Below are positions 1 through 12,168 of a stretch of DNA of 64,000 bases, piece by piece (position 1 is the first letter of the stretch; each line of letters begins with the position of its first letter). The position numbers were made by a program, and so were the translations under genes. Source of the DNA: Pyrrhosoma nymphula (taxonomy: Eukaryota > Arthropoda > Insecta > Odonata > Coenagrionidae); NCBI GenBank assembly GCA_963573305.1, contig OY754328.1, forward strand, positions 43,081,822-43,145,821, written 5' to 3'. The notes under the pieces were generated by a model. That model did no database searches. It was not told where the DNA came from and saw only the letters and a program-made list of their open reading frames with translations.

Positions 1-3000
1 GTAAACCTAGAAATTCTGCCCGGCTTCAGTAACCAGGTTAGCCACCGGCCCAGTTAAACCATTGGTCGCTGACAGCGCAGCGTCGGACACAGTTGTTGTG
101 TATCTCATAGGATTGAGTTCTTAACGTGGACGGTGAGATATGACCTAATTGGTTGGAACGCCTGAAACTCTTGTGTATTGACATGACCACTGACAGTACT
201 GACATGAGACTTTGCTCTTTTCCTTTCAATTTCCAATCTCTCCTGAAAATCTTGCATTTCAGGTTAGAGCCTTGTGGATTAACAGCAAGGTCTCCATTTC
301 CTCTTTTCTCTTCATTTATCCCGGATTATACGTAGATGAATATCTATGACCTCCCCACATATCACACCCATTCAGCAATAGAATTTAAAAATATTCATAT
401 ATTAACACAATGTGCAATGTGTATTTGCCATGAAATAGGGAACAGAGAAGGTCTTTTAGAACTACATTACAAAGGAAATACTTTAGCGGAATAAGTTGCC
501 CACCTTTTATATTTTCTTCACATTTTTTCCTCCGTTTTCTTTAAAAAAAACACTTTTTGCGAGCAAGACCTGGAGGATCTCAAAAGATGGATCGTCCTCA
601 TTTAACATGGACTGTATAAGTTTAAATACATTGACTAATCAGAGTTATTTAAACTGTAAAATCAAATATGAATCCCTCTGCATTATGGCTCCTTTCCGTG
701 CGTCGAAGTATTTTTTACACATATTCAACTCTGAATTCCCTTAGCGGTAGAAATGCCTCTCCTGTGGTCATATTGTCCGAGGCGAAACGGGCGGAAGGGG
801 AAGGGGGGGGGGGAGAGGTATGCGGATTCCTCCCAAGTCCCTCTGGCGTGGAAAGGGGTGGTTATTTCATGCCCACCCCCTTTCGATTCTCCCCAACCCC
901 GCATAGTACCTCCCTCCCTCCCCCAATCCCTGAAATTGACTTCATTTGCCGTCGCAGCCATCTCCTCCTTCTCCTCCTCCTCGCCAAAATCCCCCCCCCC
1001 CCGTCTTCCCGCTCTGCCCCCAAGACGACCGTCCCAATTCCGCGAAGGATACTTCTTGCGACCTCACGTCGAATTCCCACCGAACCTAACCCACTCCTCC
1101 TCGCCAATCCCCCCGACCTCCTCTCTCCAAAGGCCAACGGCGCAGTGAACTTACGTACGTAGACTTTGGATCCCACGAAAACTCCGCCATCTCGTGGGAG
1201 ATCTAGGAAATTGAGTAATAAGGGTTATCCTGCCACTACTGCTCGCGATAAAGCTCTCCCACCCCTCTCGGCTAGGGAAGGGACTTAGCCCCATCATGGC
1301 TGTGAGTCTCTTGTACGTGAGCAGTCGGAGAGCGCCTCTTTTCAGCAGTTTCTCGTCCTCAAGTTTCCGCCAAGTAGGGCGCCCATGTGGATGTGGATCA
1401 CGAGCGGGGAGAGCACACCACGTGGTTGCCACTTTGGTGGTTCTATCGGGAGACGACCGGGGGGAGGTGGGGAGGCGGCGGCGGGTATTATGCAATGTTT
1501 TGAAGACAAACGCAGATGTCTGGTGAACAGCCTGGGTCTCTCTCCTCTCGAGGGTTGCAATTAAAGGTCAAAGAGCCGTTGGCAAGGGAACGGAGGACGC
1601 TGTTTTGAGGGGATGGTGGTGAGTTCCCGGATACCGAGAGGCGGGGGGAGCAGGGCGAAATTTAATCATTTCCTCGGCTATCGGACGCAAAAGTTCTCGC
1701 CACGAGCGAGTTCAGCGGGATTAATGGGAACGGGATACCAGACCGCCTCCAAACTCGGCTTCAGTGCTATTTTTAAGTGGAGTCCGTCACGACAAACTAG
1801 CACGTTTTTTTTATTTTAGCCATATTTTTTCAGGAATTCATCATGAAAGTGCTGAAACATAATAAAATTCTTCATTTTAACTATCCGAGTCCAATCCAAG
1901 TTTTTTTTCATGAAAATTGAACACGGATTACCTCTACTACAGACGTCGACACCAGATATGATAAAATGTCACTAACGATCTTTCCCAATAAGCTGTGCTG
2001 CCATTATTACGATTGTCGAAGCAAACTGATTTGCGGTCTCTTCGAAAAAACTTTTATCGATGCTCTCATTATGATTTTTCGTGAGTACTGTAGTTTCATG
2101 AACATTCATTGTTTATGACTTCTATGTTTTTACACCAGTGGTTACAAAAAGATATTATTTGTGGTTGATACTTTTTCTCCTTCAGTCATCATATCTGCCT
2201 TAACTCCACTAATTTAAATTTAAGTGGATGTTGACGTCATTCTGAATTGAAGAAATATTATTTACAAGACTGCTGATGATGAATTATGCACGTAGATTTG
2301 CGATAAAGTTATCGTTTATTATTATATTAGGACTATATACATGGCTAAATCTAGTAGTAAATGGATTTCATCTAGCAATATTACAAAAATAAGTACCAGC
2401 ACTATTTTTTTTTTGAAATGACTAAAGAGACCATAACTAATTTAAAATGGTCCCGTAATAACGTTTCCCGCTGATATGTGGAAACAAACTAAGGCTACTC
2501 AAAGTTGTTTGAACTCCAAAATGAGTCAAATCACATTTTTTGCATCATCGAAATTAGGTATTTGTGATCGGTATAGGCAACTTTAAATGTATATGTTTTA
2601 GTCAATTAATCCTCTGTGCGAAGGCTAATTAAAGCCTACCCGAACCTTTTGTGCATTCACGTAATCAAAATACTTGTAGACCAGTAGATGATAGCAAATT
2701 CATTTTAAGTCCTTTACTTTTTTCCTTTTCGCACTACCATGTTGTAAGTGTACATATCTAATTATAAATCTATCTTTATGAGACCGAACTGCAGGCCTGC
2801 GATTTCTAACTACCTACTCTGCTTATTATTATTTATAAAGCCTATTGGTGAAATGATGATTACAAGGTGTATCTTTGAGTTTACAGATGGAATTAAATTT
2901 GAAAAGGCAATTGATAATTAGTCATTTTCAAGCTTTGCTCTACCCTAAAAGGGATATCTTTTTTATGAGTAAATTTGTAGAGTAAAATCAAAGCACTCGA

Positions 3001-3566
3001 CGTGTCGCATTGTCTTTTCCTTGCGCTTCTCTTTGAATGAACTGTGCCTCTGCATATTTATCCGCTAACATTCGATCCAGCGAAGGGCCGTGTGGTGGAG
3101 GTGCTGATGCCATGCCATGAAAATGGGAGGGATAAGAAAAGAGGAATTGGAAGAGGGAGAGAACACAAATTTAGTTAATTGCACGATAATGGACTGTCTT
3201 TTGTGTCTCGATCCGTTATTTGTTGTAGTCATCAGTGGTGCATGGGAAGGATAAATGTTTGTACCTATCAGTTTCACAGTGTACCCATTTCTCTTATTTT
3301 GTATATTTGGGTCTCGCCGAAATCGGGAACTCAGTCAGAATTCTCTAGCACAACTGGATTCAAGCATCAAGTTTCATTGCCGTCATAATGGCCAGAGTCC
3401 TGGAGAATCTCTTTTAAGTTTTTGCTTTTCCTTCGCTCCGTATTTTCTGTAGTTATTTTCTAAATAATTTTTTTCAGTTTGCGATCCCTTGGATGATCGA
3501 CTAGCCAACATCTCGTCATCCGTGAATATAACCGACTTTATCAGCTGTTCTACTTTTATTCCTACA
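1..3566. other. Intergenic or intronic stretch, no gene recognised
   Basis: No conserved coding sequence is visible. Positions 750-1650 form a GC-rich, pyrimidine-skewed island with C and G homopolymer runs near 800 and 990. Open frames there lie on both strands, have low-complexity Pro/Ser/Arg-rich products and no recognisable domain, so I treat them as chance frames in GC-rich DNA. From about 1800 the sequence is AT-rich with no repeat I can name. Confidence 0.5.
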
Positions 3567-4335
3567 CTAGCTGTGCCCGGCATGCGTTTCAATGCCTCTT
3601 TTTCTTTCTAAGTAGGCGCACATATACAAAGCAGACACATTTACACATTCAAAACAAATGAAAGAAAATTATTTGATGATTTTTATTATTAAAATAGAGT
3701 TGAAAATTTAATTCGAGTGCTTTCGGATATTCAATATTTTTGGTCCTACCGTCCTCTGCAAAAACAAATACATTTTTCGCCTGTTCCACTCGTGAGCATG
3801 CAACAAATGTACAATTGACCGCGTGAAAAGCATGGATTTTACAGATTTTATCCACATACTTGAAGCGATTGACCTTGTGCCTTGTTTATTGTCGTTGAGA
3901 GTGCGAGGCAAACGGGGAACTTTAGCCGTTTGAAATCAAATGGCACGTTGGTGGGAATTATGGGAATACGTGGCATAAGCACACCTTCTCCTTTGGACTT
4001 GCCATTCAGAATTGTCACTTCGATGGCGTTTGGCATCAGTTGTCTGACAGTGAGCCTGGTTTTATTGCACAATCATGTTGCATTAATGTTTTGCAAGCAG
4101 ATTATTGGTGCGCCAAGTTTGAGTGACAATTTTTACAGTGGTACACCAGAAAGATCCAACGAATTTAAAAAACTCAATTGGATAATTGAAAATCTCGTCC
4201 ACATTCATGATGTTGTCAATCGATTTGAAGGCGACAGACTCGCCCGACATTTGTTCGTGGATGGAGTAGTTGATTGTATTGACGTCGGTTTTTTCGCTGC
4301 CAAATTAGCACGTCCGCAAAGCCATTGGTGATTTT
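3567..4335 (-). mobile_element. Helitron 3' segment with decayed Pif1-like helicase C-terminus
   Basis: Read on the minus strand, 4335-3649 encodes the C-terminal part of the Helitron-type Pif1/RecD helicase of rolling-circle transposons. From upstream to downstream the visible blocks are a NYPIEFFKF segment, LKLGAPIICLQNINAT, LCNKTRLTVRQLMPNAIEV, the motif VI region TINKAQGQSLQVCG and then VACSRVEQ with RTKNIEYPKALE. Stop codons and at least one frameshift near 3850 break the frame, so it is a pseudogene. About 60 bases further on, at 3579-3596, is a small hairpin with arms GGCAT and ATGCC, followed by GGGCACAGCTAG and a T. That is the Helitron 3' terminus format: hairpin, CTRR, insertion before T. 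The Rep domain and 5' end are missing. Helicase identity is recognised from memory of the family; the termini are seen directly. Confidence 0.85.
3579..3596 (-). terminator. Helitron 3' terminal hairpin
   Basis: Five-base arms GGCAT and ATGCC enclose an 8-base loop. On the minus strand the hairpin is followed after a short GC-rich spacer by CTAG at 3570-3567 and a flanking T. In Helitrons this hairpin is thought to mark the end of rolling-circle strand transfer. It is tied to the helicase fragment that ends just upstream of it. Confidence 0.7.
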
Positions 4336-4484
4336 TTAAATTGGTGACAATTTGTGGAAAAACTTAACTAATGTAATCTGGAAATGTAAAGGAACTACTG
4401 TAGCGCTTAGCGCTCGCACACGGGTACTTTGGCATTGTACGCACGGTACCTGTGAAAACATCTCGCTCCTTATTAAAGCCTCCA

Positions 4485-4611
4485 TGAAATTCACAGTGAG
4501 AGATGACGCCTGGGTAGCTAAACTGGTAGAGCACTCCGCGCGAATACTCGGCGCGGGGGGTCTTGGTTCGAATCCCAGTCCAGGAGAATGATTTTTTCAC
4601 TGTGAATTTCA
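4485..4611 (+). repeat. tRNA-derived SINE head flanked by a 15-bp inverted repeat
   Basis: Positions 4508-4585 fold as a tRNA-like RNA. The A box TAGCTAAACTGG (4515-4526) and B box GGTTCGAATCC match the RNA polymerase III internal promoter. The acceptor arms at 4508-4514 and 4579-4585 pair at six of seven positions. The anticodon arm is odd: a 6-bp GC stem (4536-4541 with 4551-4556) around a 9-base loop, without the T expected before an anticodon, so it is not a working tRNA. A perfect 15-base inverted repeat flanks the head at 4485-4499 (TGAAATTCACAGTGA) and 4597-4611. The downstream body, rich in TG repeats, probably runs to about 4860 but I cannot fix its end. Confidence 0.75.
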
Positions 4612-4861
4612 CAAAATTGTGAGTGATTTTTTGAGTGCTTGTGAGTGTGTTTGTGTTCATAACCCAGGCATCCATAGCGGGGTCCCATTAACACTAGCGA
4701 AGGATCCCTATTTGGGTTGAGTGTGTGTGTCTGTGGTTGCCACTGGCGAGGAAATAACATTCCCGTAAACCACCACATGGGTTTTCTGGTCGAGAGGTTG
4801 TGGTTGATCACTGGCGTGGAATTGCTCTTTTTTCCCGCGAACCAACACAGCAATTGTGGTG

Positions 4862-6634
4862 TAATTTAGGACGAGTGGTGCCAATTTATTACGGCCATTG
4901 GAGATTTTTATAACTTGTCAGACCAAAGAACTGTTTTCAATACATTTTGGGTCAAATCAAAAGCAAGTAATGAAATATAAAGTTAAATTTAAGATGTAGA
5001 CCCTTACTTGCTAGCAATCCTAGCGGGAATACTAGTGAAAGCATCTCATTGGAAAAGGTGTACAATAAGTCATCAATCGACACGGCCATGGCTGAGGTGG
5101 AACCGGTGATACCACATTGGGAATGTTGGAAATTCGACGCAAACGACTGCACAATACGGTTGTTTAATATATTCCAAGAAACGAGGAAGTATTTAGGAAA
5201 ATCTCACGGCAATGCTCCCAACGAATTTTCCCCCACGCCTGCCTTTTTTTTCTTATGGACGTCTTCTTACGAACCCTGCACTTCTCCAGACTACATCTAT
5301 TTATTTCATTCACAATTTCTCCGATGGCTCCCAATTGCTTCCTTAATATGTGCGGCTTTACCAAGGCAATGTCACATTTCTATTCCAGATATTCATTATA
5401 TCTAGCCAAAATGTGGCTGATGAAGCCGCGCTTTCGCTAGTTTTGGAGGTGCTGTCAGTGGTATGGGATAGGTACACTGTCCACTCTACCTCCTTTTCTT
5501 CTCGTTCGCCACCGCTCCAGCTCCCCCATGTCGCTCTGCGGGGACATCGTGACCGCCGCCACTCCCCCCCCCCGTGAATTAACTTTACGACGCCCAAGAG
5601 TCTCATATGGCTTTACATCGCCTCCAACCACTCCCATATACTCCGATTCATCCCGGCTTCCCCCAAACTGCCTCCAGATCGCCTCCTTCCTCCCACTGTC
5701 TGCCTATCGCTCACAGCCTGTCCGCTCCATTTAATTCCTCATACCAACTGCGTAGCCGGGGGAGGCATTGTCTCCACTTGATTGCGTAACTATGAAAGGA
5801 TTCCGAATGAATAATTTTAGCACATAAGAATACATAAAATGGTTGCTCGCAATCTTAAATACTCGGCCAAAAAAATGTCATACTAGCAAAAGCAATGTCT
5901 AGTACGAAATCTAGCTCTAGTGAGGAATGGACAAAGCGTTCTCTAACTCCTCAGAATATTTTATTGTGAAAATGTTTGTGTGGGTTAGAATTTTGAAATA
6001 ATGAGAGACAGGCAAAGTTATCTTGAAACATATGATATTCAAATAATGTAACTGTATTACATATTTTCAAGAATTCTTACCAGCTTCACTTTTAAAAATC
6101 GAAGACTGGCAGCATTTAGTTTTACATATATTTAAATACGATTGCAATTTTCAGACGCCATAACGAAATCATAATTGTATTTAATTTGAAGAGCGTTGCG
6201 TTCGCAGCGTCGTCTAGCAGCAGGGAGAGGAAAGTGTACCTTCATGACGTCACACTTAAAGAGTTGACCGGCATGCTTTTTTGAACAAGCGTTTGACTTC
6301 GCGTTTTCGCGCCGTTGAAAAGTTTCACTTTTTAATTAATTAGGAAAAATACTCTTTACGAGATTTTTAATCGAGCGGCTTCAAATAAGTAATCCAGGGG
6401 TTATAATATAAACTTTTGATCAAGACAACAAAAAAATAGAAAAGTACCCTATTTACCCTTACCTAGATTAAAGAATTGTCCTTTTAAGACCTGCGTTAGC
6501 ATTATGTTTTTCTCAATGTCCTCTATCTTAGTATTTCTATCTTAGTATTTCTATAGCTAAGTATCTCGTATAATATGTTTGCTATGAAATTCTTGAGGGG
6601 GAAGGAGCTCAAATTCATTTAGTTGCAGTCATGT
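4862..6634. other. No gene recognised
   Basis: AT-rich sequence with a C-rich stretch at 5460-5720. A CRE-type palindrome TGACGTCA lies at 6245-6252 within a locally GC-richer patch (6190-6310). A short tandem duplication of ATCTTAGTATTTCT occurs near 6525-6555. A fragment GCGTAGCCGGGGGAGG near 5750 resembles one end of a hAT-type element, but I found no partner end. Confidence 0.4.
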
Positions 6635-6639
6635 ATACC

Positions 6640-7260
6640 TACATCTACAAAATACTCTGCAAGCCACCTCAAAGGTGTGTGGCAGGGGGTGAGTATTAAC
6701 CAACATGCATTACACTATGCCCTAAAGTAAGTGTAACTACGACTAATTATGCATTAACATAAATCGCTAATGCTTGTCTCAAGGCGAAGCCTCACAAGCA
6801 TGCACTACTACACTACAGGTATTATTACGATGGAGAGGGACCATTAATATATATGTATTTTGCAACTACACAAATGGACAGAGACTCAAGACTTATGTAG
6901 AAAACATGCACGGCGTGCTGCAGGTACTAGGCAACAGATAAGGATTCAAGTATTAGGGAGTACTAATACTACTAAGAGCTACACTACCTATCGACAAACC
7001 TAGATAAAAGTCTCATTTTCCGCTGCTATGGTCCCTTATAGTTCGTGGGAAAAATGACATTTGAAATCTGTCCGTTCTGCAGTCTAGTTCCCTAATATTA
7101 TTTTCATGATCTGATTTACCGTAGAATGTTGGATTTCGTAAAATATTATCAACGTCCTCAGAATATAGACCGGTTTGGAACTTACATAATAGTTTAGAGT
7201 ATAAATTTTAATCGACGGTCTGACGGTCTTAATGTATTGTACGGTAAACCGTTTTCCCAA
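6640..7260 (+). repeat. Dispersed arthropod repeat, possibly a LINE 3' region
   Basis: It begins with a stretch reading CTACATCTACAAAATACTCT, then GCAAGCCACC and GGTGTGTGGCAGGGGGTG, and later includes TTCGTGGGAAAAATGAC and TTCTGCAGTC. I recognise this order from a widespread repeat in insect and other arthropod genomes. Its class is not certain; I believe it is the 3' part of a non-LTR element. The copy is diverged and I cannot set exact ends. The complementary frame at 7084-7431 is open for 115 codons without recognisable domains and I do not count it as a gene. Confidence 0.5.
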
Positions 7261-7269
7261 TTTTGTGTT

Positions 7270-8136
7270 CCCGTATTTAAAAATTAAAGTAAGTTTTTCT
7301 TTATTTTCAGGTGAGTAAGACAAGTTTCGCCAGCTGATTTGGTGTGAGTTGCAACGGCGAGGTATTTGAAGGACGAAGCAAGGACAGATTATTCCTTGGA
7401 TGGTGAGGGAGTTTATCCTGTACGTTCTCAAGCTTTAGGCCATTTCATCCCCGTCAGTGGTTAAATTTTTCAAAATAAAAATATATATCCAAGCTGGAAC
7501 TTGTGATTCAACATATAGTAAGCAAACACTATCGCATTAACTTTATAATTATCGTTTCGAAGTAAAGATCATAGTGGTATCAAGGTTATTATATCCTTTT
7601 CCCGTGAAACTAGAATTCATTGGTAAGATTTTTCTTGGAATCTGTTATCAATTCCTTTGTCAAGTGAGTTTAATTTGTTTATTAATTAAATAAATTGGAG
7701 ATTCGAGGTGGTCATGCATGATTTTTGCATCAATGGGATACGAAAAATAATAATAAGTCGAGAACACGCTATTGATTTCATGGATAGTGGTCCTTTGAAG
7801 CTCGATATGCATTTCAACTTTGAGCTCATGTTGAGTGTATTTCCATTGTGAGTATTAAGCAGTAGGTGTTTCTCAGATTATTATAAATAAAAGGGTGTAA
7901 AAATTATATTACTCTATTATCCCCTTACAATTCTTGGAGGCACTTTTCATGCGGCCCATACGACCATATCGCGCAATGATACTCAGAATCAGTTAAAATA
8001 AAATTCTCATTTTTTAACTGGGATAGGAATGTTTTTCTTGAAAATGTATAGTATTGTGAAATATTTAAATAGAAAGTTTTCTGCAACGTTCCTTAAAAGT
8101 TAATGATCAGCCAAAAGTGGCATCACCACCTGACAC
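7270..8136. other. No gene recognised
   Basis: AT-rich sequence without visible coding or repeat structure, ending at the target duplication of the hAT element that starts at 8145. Confidence 0.4.
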
Positions 8137-8144
8137 CATTGACG

Positions 8145-8472
8145 CAGTGGCGTACGCAGGACAAACTTCTGGGGGGGGTTTGACTTCTGGGAGGGGGGTT
8201 TTTGGCTTCTGGGGGGCGGGGGTTTCATTAATATGTATGTGCATCATCATAAAATGATATTTAGATTATTATTCCCTAAAACAATAATAAATTAACATTC
8301 TCTCTTCGTGAAGACAATTCAACTATATTTTTCAGCCCAATAAGCAAAATTCTAAATGCTAGTTCAGGTAAACGGACGAAAACGAATTCAGGTAAACATG
8401 TTTTTGGGGTGGGGGTTTAAACCCTAAACCACCCCACCCCCTCAACCCCCCCCCCCCCTCCGTACACCACTG
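8145..8472. mobile_element. Non-autonomous hAT-type element (MITE), 328 bp, with 8-bp target duplication
   Basis: The terminal inverted repeats are CAGTGGCGTACGCAGG at 8145 and, on the other strand from 8472, CAGTGGTGTACGGAGG. The flanks CATTGACG (8137-8144) and CATTGAAG (8473-8480) match at seven of eight positions, the 8-bp duplication made by hAT transposases. Inside the left end are three imperfect copies, about 22 bp each, of CTTCTG followed by a long G run (8166-8230). The right end carries a G-rich then C-rich block (8401-8460) with inner palindrome GGGTTTAAACCC. No transposase is encoded, so it would depend on one supplied elsewhere. Confidence 0.8.
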
Positions 8473-8480
8473 CATTGAAG

Positions 8481-11330
8481 GGGGTTTCTGCGATAGGCAA
8501 AAGTTGAAAAGTAACCTATAAATTTCAATGTCAATAAATTTCATCATTTGATGTGTACCCATTTTAAAATATTTTTTTTATATTTATATAATATCCTTTA
8601 AATATTTCAGACTATCTGAGTATATTTTTACCCATTGTTCAGTTTTTTTTACGCATGAATAATGCAGTAATACTCACAAGTTTTTCAGCGTGGATTAGTA
8701 TATTCATTGCAATGACTGGAAGTGGTCCCGCGGTGTTGATTTTTCTTCTCCTTTCAATTTTCCCGTATACTTACGTCTTTCTGTATTTTAGCCGTGCCCA
8801 CGACGAGCAGCAGTCACACCTCATTTCTAGTTTCCTATACGATGGCTATATATCCGTCTTCTGTGAGCCTTCCTCTGCATGAGTATCGAGGGAATCCCCT
8901 CGGAAACAGAGTCGTTTCTTTTCAACTTCCTTCTCCTCTTCCCAGTGAGGGCTTCATTTGCCGTTCAATCCCCGCAACAACTGCTGCTTTTTCAACCCTT
9001 TTCCCTCTCCGAAATACCCCTGGTCTCCCTTCCCCACACTCCTGCACGTCTTTGCCTCCAGTGTCTCTGGATTCCTCGGCAACCGTGTCATTCCGCTCTT
9101 CTGCCGCACCCGAAAAGCCGCGCCTCTGCATTCGCTCTCGTATGCGTGTGCCGCCACCCATTCTAGCTCTCTCGTCGCTACGCGTACCGCACCCAACCAT
9201 CCGCACCCTTTAGAACTCCTCCATTGTCCCCGTCGTCGTCCCATGATCCCCCCCGCGCCCGCGGAAGCACCAGTCTCCGTTTTCAGGCAAGAATGCGTGA
9301 ATGGGGTGGCGGGAGATGGGGAAGTGCGTCTGTTCGCTCGTGGTGGCGTTTGCGAAATTCCAGCGGAGCGCGCCTCTCTCCTCTCGCTTGTCTTTTGGTG
9401 TCGCCTCCCTCCGCGTACTGTGCTGCCTCCGCTGCTTTTCCTTCCTTTGAAAGAGGAAATAAAAACGAAGGAAACGGGAGGGAATTCAGCCGCCTTTGGG
9501 ACGACGGCGAAAAACCGCCCTTGCGTCCGACTCGCCCAAAACAGCACATTTCGCCTCCCCTGAACACACCCGACCAGGGTTCATCCCATGTGTGTTACAC
9601 GCCCGCGAAGTTCCCCGCCGAGAAATACCCCGCGTTTAACTCGGGTAAATCCGTCCGCGTAATCCGAACCGCTGTGAGGAACGTTTATCAGCGATAAAGC
9701 AATAATAATCGCTACATTAGCGCTCGCTAATTACATCGCTACATAGAAGCTATAATTATATCGTTTTATCATGCATAGTATTTTTGAAAATTGTTCAGGA
9801 TTCACATATTTACCAGTGGTAAAATTGTATGGAACGAAAATAATTTCCTCAATTCAATATTTCTCGAAGGAGTGTTATCTGAGCTAATAATGATAAAATT
9901 GTGCAAGTAAATAAACCGTCTATTTTAAAATACCGTTTACTAATTTCAAAATATAAGACTTATAAGGAATGGAAACACCGGATTTATGAATCTGGTGTTT
10001 GTAGATTCAGTTGATATACCTGAAAGGCATTCACTCTCTGAAAATAGAGAACAAATGTTGATGATGCCCTAGAATTCCTAAGAACTGCAGATGAGAAGCT
10101 ATAGAAAAAATAAATTCATTGATTGTGAATTTTTACGATATTGACAGAACGTAGTTGTACCTTGTATGAAGATATGAGCGCAAAGATAAGATAAGCAGGT
10201 GATGATAATGTGAATACTGCAAATTTGAAAAGAGTGAAAAAACTCTTGTTTCACTACGTTCAAGCATATATTTATTTTCATTTTCAGAAAAATGAATATG
10301 GCACAGTGTAGGCACTCGCCCGTACAGAAAATGACGTCAGGGAGAGGAGATCATACAAGAGATGAAGGATAAAAATCCTTAGGTTCTCTCTAGAGGTCTC
10401 CAACTGAGCCCTTCGATAGCTTTGCCCGCTCATCAACGCTTAATTTGTTCTCAGTGACCATAAACGCTCTACTGGAGAGTGCCACCAAGTTTCGCTACAC
10501 CTATACCTCCTTTTCTCGCCTGAGGGTCGTTGAGATGGCGAAGATTTGAGGAAAATACTCGAAATGAGGAAGTATTTGGCCAGGCAGAGAAAGAGAAAAA
10601 GAGCCGTCCTCTTGCACGTCTAGCCGCCAAAGCCGCCTCTGGAATCCTGGGAAGAGTCGCCTCAGCTCATTTGGTCGCCCAGGAGGAAAAGTTGGGGTGG
10701 GAGTGGCATTCCACGGAGCGAGACCACACAAAGAAGGAAAACGTAAAAATGTCCATCGTCAAAAGAAGTTTTGGCGTAAAACTCACTTTTCCTTATTTCA
10801 ATCTGTTTTCACTCGAGGTGAATTTTAGCAAAAACAATTTTAACCCACTATTAAGAGTTGTTGTATTTTTGCAAAGTTGTACCTACCTGGCACCAATAAG
10901 TTGGAATTTACCTGACTTGACCAGGATTTTAATCCAGAAATCTCAATTTTCTGTCAGGTGCGTTTAGCCAATAGCTTGGCCATTTTCATTCAGAGCGATT
11001 TCCGAAGTGGACTATGGAAAAAAAGTCGGAAATATCTAAATTAATGTCGCTTATTTGTGAGACTGTCTCATACTCCTGCCCAGATACCCAGATTTGAGTC
11101 CCGGAAGAGTCAAATATTTTTATGGTGATTTCCAAGACATAGGGGTTATAAATTTCTCAGGTGCTGGCGGCTGCGCACAGCTGTATTTTACCTTCTTGTT
11201 CGTAGAATACATACTTGTAGTGACATTTGGAAGAACACTCGTCCTTTTAATTTTGAATTACGGTTCACTCTAACTTGGCTTCTTTTGCTGAGCTGTCCAC
11301 TGGTTTACAAAAAAATTTAGTACCTTCTCT
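8481..11330. other. No gene recognised; GC island at 8880-9690
   Basis: Positions 8880-9690 are GC-rich and have few stop codons, giving overlapping frames of about 200 codons on both strands (minus 8954-9547, plus 8958-9563). The products have no recognisable domain and codon use looks like composition. Such an island could be a promoter-type CpG-rich region or a diverged repeat. A TGACGTCA CRE palindrome lies at 10332-10339. The rest is AT-rich. Confidence 0.4.
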
Positions 11331-11385
11331 CTTTGGTATCCATACTAAATATAATTTGTACTTTTCCACAGAATTCATTCAACGG

Positions 11386-11419
11386 TACAACGCGTTTCAC
11401 CGATCTATGCCATTATCAG
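11386..11419 (-). ncRNA. Hammerhead-like motif, degenerate (left pseudo-LTR)
   Basis: On the minus strand the order is CTGATAA (core box with G8 changed to A), one spare T, a poorly paired stem II region, GAAAC, loop GCGTT, then GTA. The GAAAC...GTA end fits a two-base stem III and an NUH cleavage triplet. The core change and weak stem II make activity unlikely. Its partner at 12169 lies on the opposite strand. Confidence 0.45.
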
Positions 11420-11890
11420 GTACAAATTCATTGATTGTTTTGTTTATTGACCTTTGTTTGTTGTCGTGGTTACGGGGTTGGTTTTGAGTGAGTACGGGAT
11501 ACGCGGTTGTACCGTGGTTTGTAAGTGTGGGCGAATGGTTGCTTTTTCTTATGGTTAGTTTCTCGGAAAAGAGTGGGAAGGGCTGCGGAAATAATTGCTC
11601 ATTACCAAAGGTCGTGTTAGGGTCTTCAAAGTGCCTCGTTATCTTAATTTGCTCGTGAGCATCCATTTTTAATCTCTTGGAGAGGATGCGTAAGATTTCG
11701 GGAACAAAATCGCCTCTGTGGTTGCATTCCAGGAGGTACTTAGCAATGAGGGAGCTGGAATCCTTCATTATTGTGACACCTAACGTGTTTCTTGGAGCGT
11801 ATCAAGAAGTTTCTATCTGTCTGACCGACATATGAAGTATTACAACTGTTTCAATTAGGTTTATAACTCTTTGACTTGAGTCTTTCTTGT
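11397..11890 (-). pseudogene. Penelope-like GIY-YIG endonuclease, C-terminal fragment, frameshifted
   Basis: On the minus strand around 11860-11780 the frame reads NSCNTSYVGQTDRNFLIRSK then KHVRCHNNEG, the Cys-Cys plus YVGQT block of the GIY-YIG nuclease used by Penelope-like retroelements to nick target DNA. A stop replaces the expected Cys before NSCNT. The coding then shifts frame to the run from 11768 to 11397, which begins MKDSSSLIAKYLLECNHRGD, the post-nuclease region with its conserved His. The last part of that frame reads into the terminal repeat. Identity is inferred from family pattern and from agreement with the second copy at 45 kb. Confidence 0.7.
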
Positions 11891-12168
11891 TTGTCTTTAC
11901 ACTATTATTGTTTAATTCCGGTATTATACACATTATTAACTAGGAGCTTGGAAAGGGTTAAGGGTGGATAAAAGGCTGCTTTAAGTGAGGTAGGCGGGCC
12001 CCACTATTTACCGAGGAACTAACATTAAGATAGACCAACCATTCAAGCCACCTGTCTGCGCCCAGACTTCCAAGCCATGATACAACCGCCTCCTCCATCA
12101 CGTAAACCAACCCCGTAACCACGACAACGAACAACGGTCATTAAACAAAACCTGCTATGAATTTGTGC

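Noticed and set aside
3882..4331. Plus-strand 149-codon open frame
   Set aside because: It is the complement of the decayed Helitron helicase; the minus strand carries the recognisable motifs.
4508..4586. Functional tRNA gene
   Set aside because: The anticodon arm has a 6-bp stem and 9-base loop without the conserved T, and the T stem is mismatched; it fits a SINE head.
8954..9563. Long overlapping frames of about 200 codons
   Set aside because: Both strands are open in a GC-rich island, there are no domains or splice context, and products are low-complexity.
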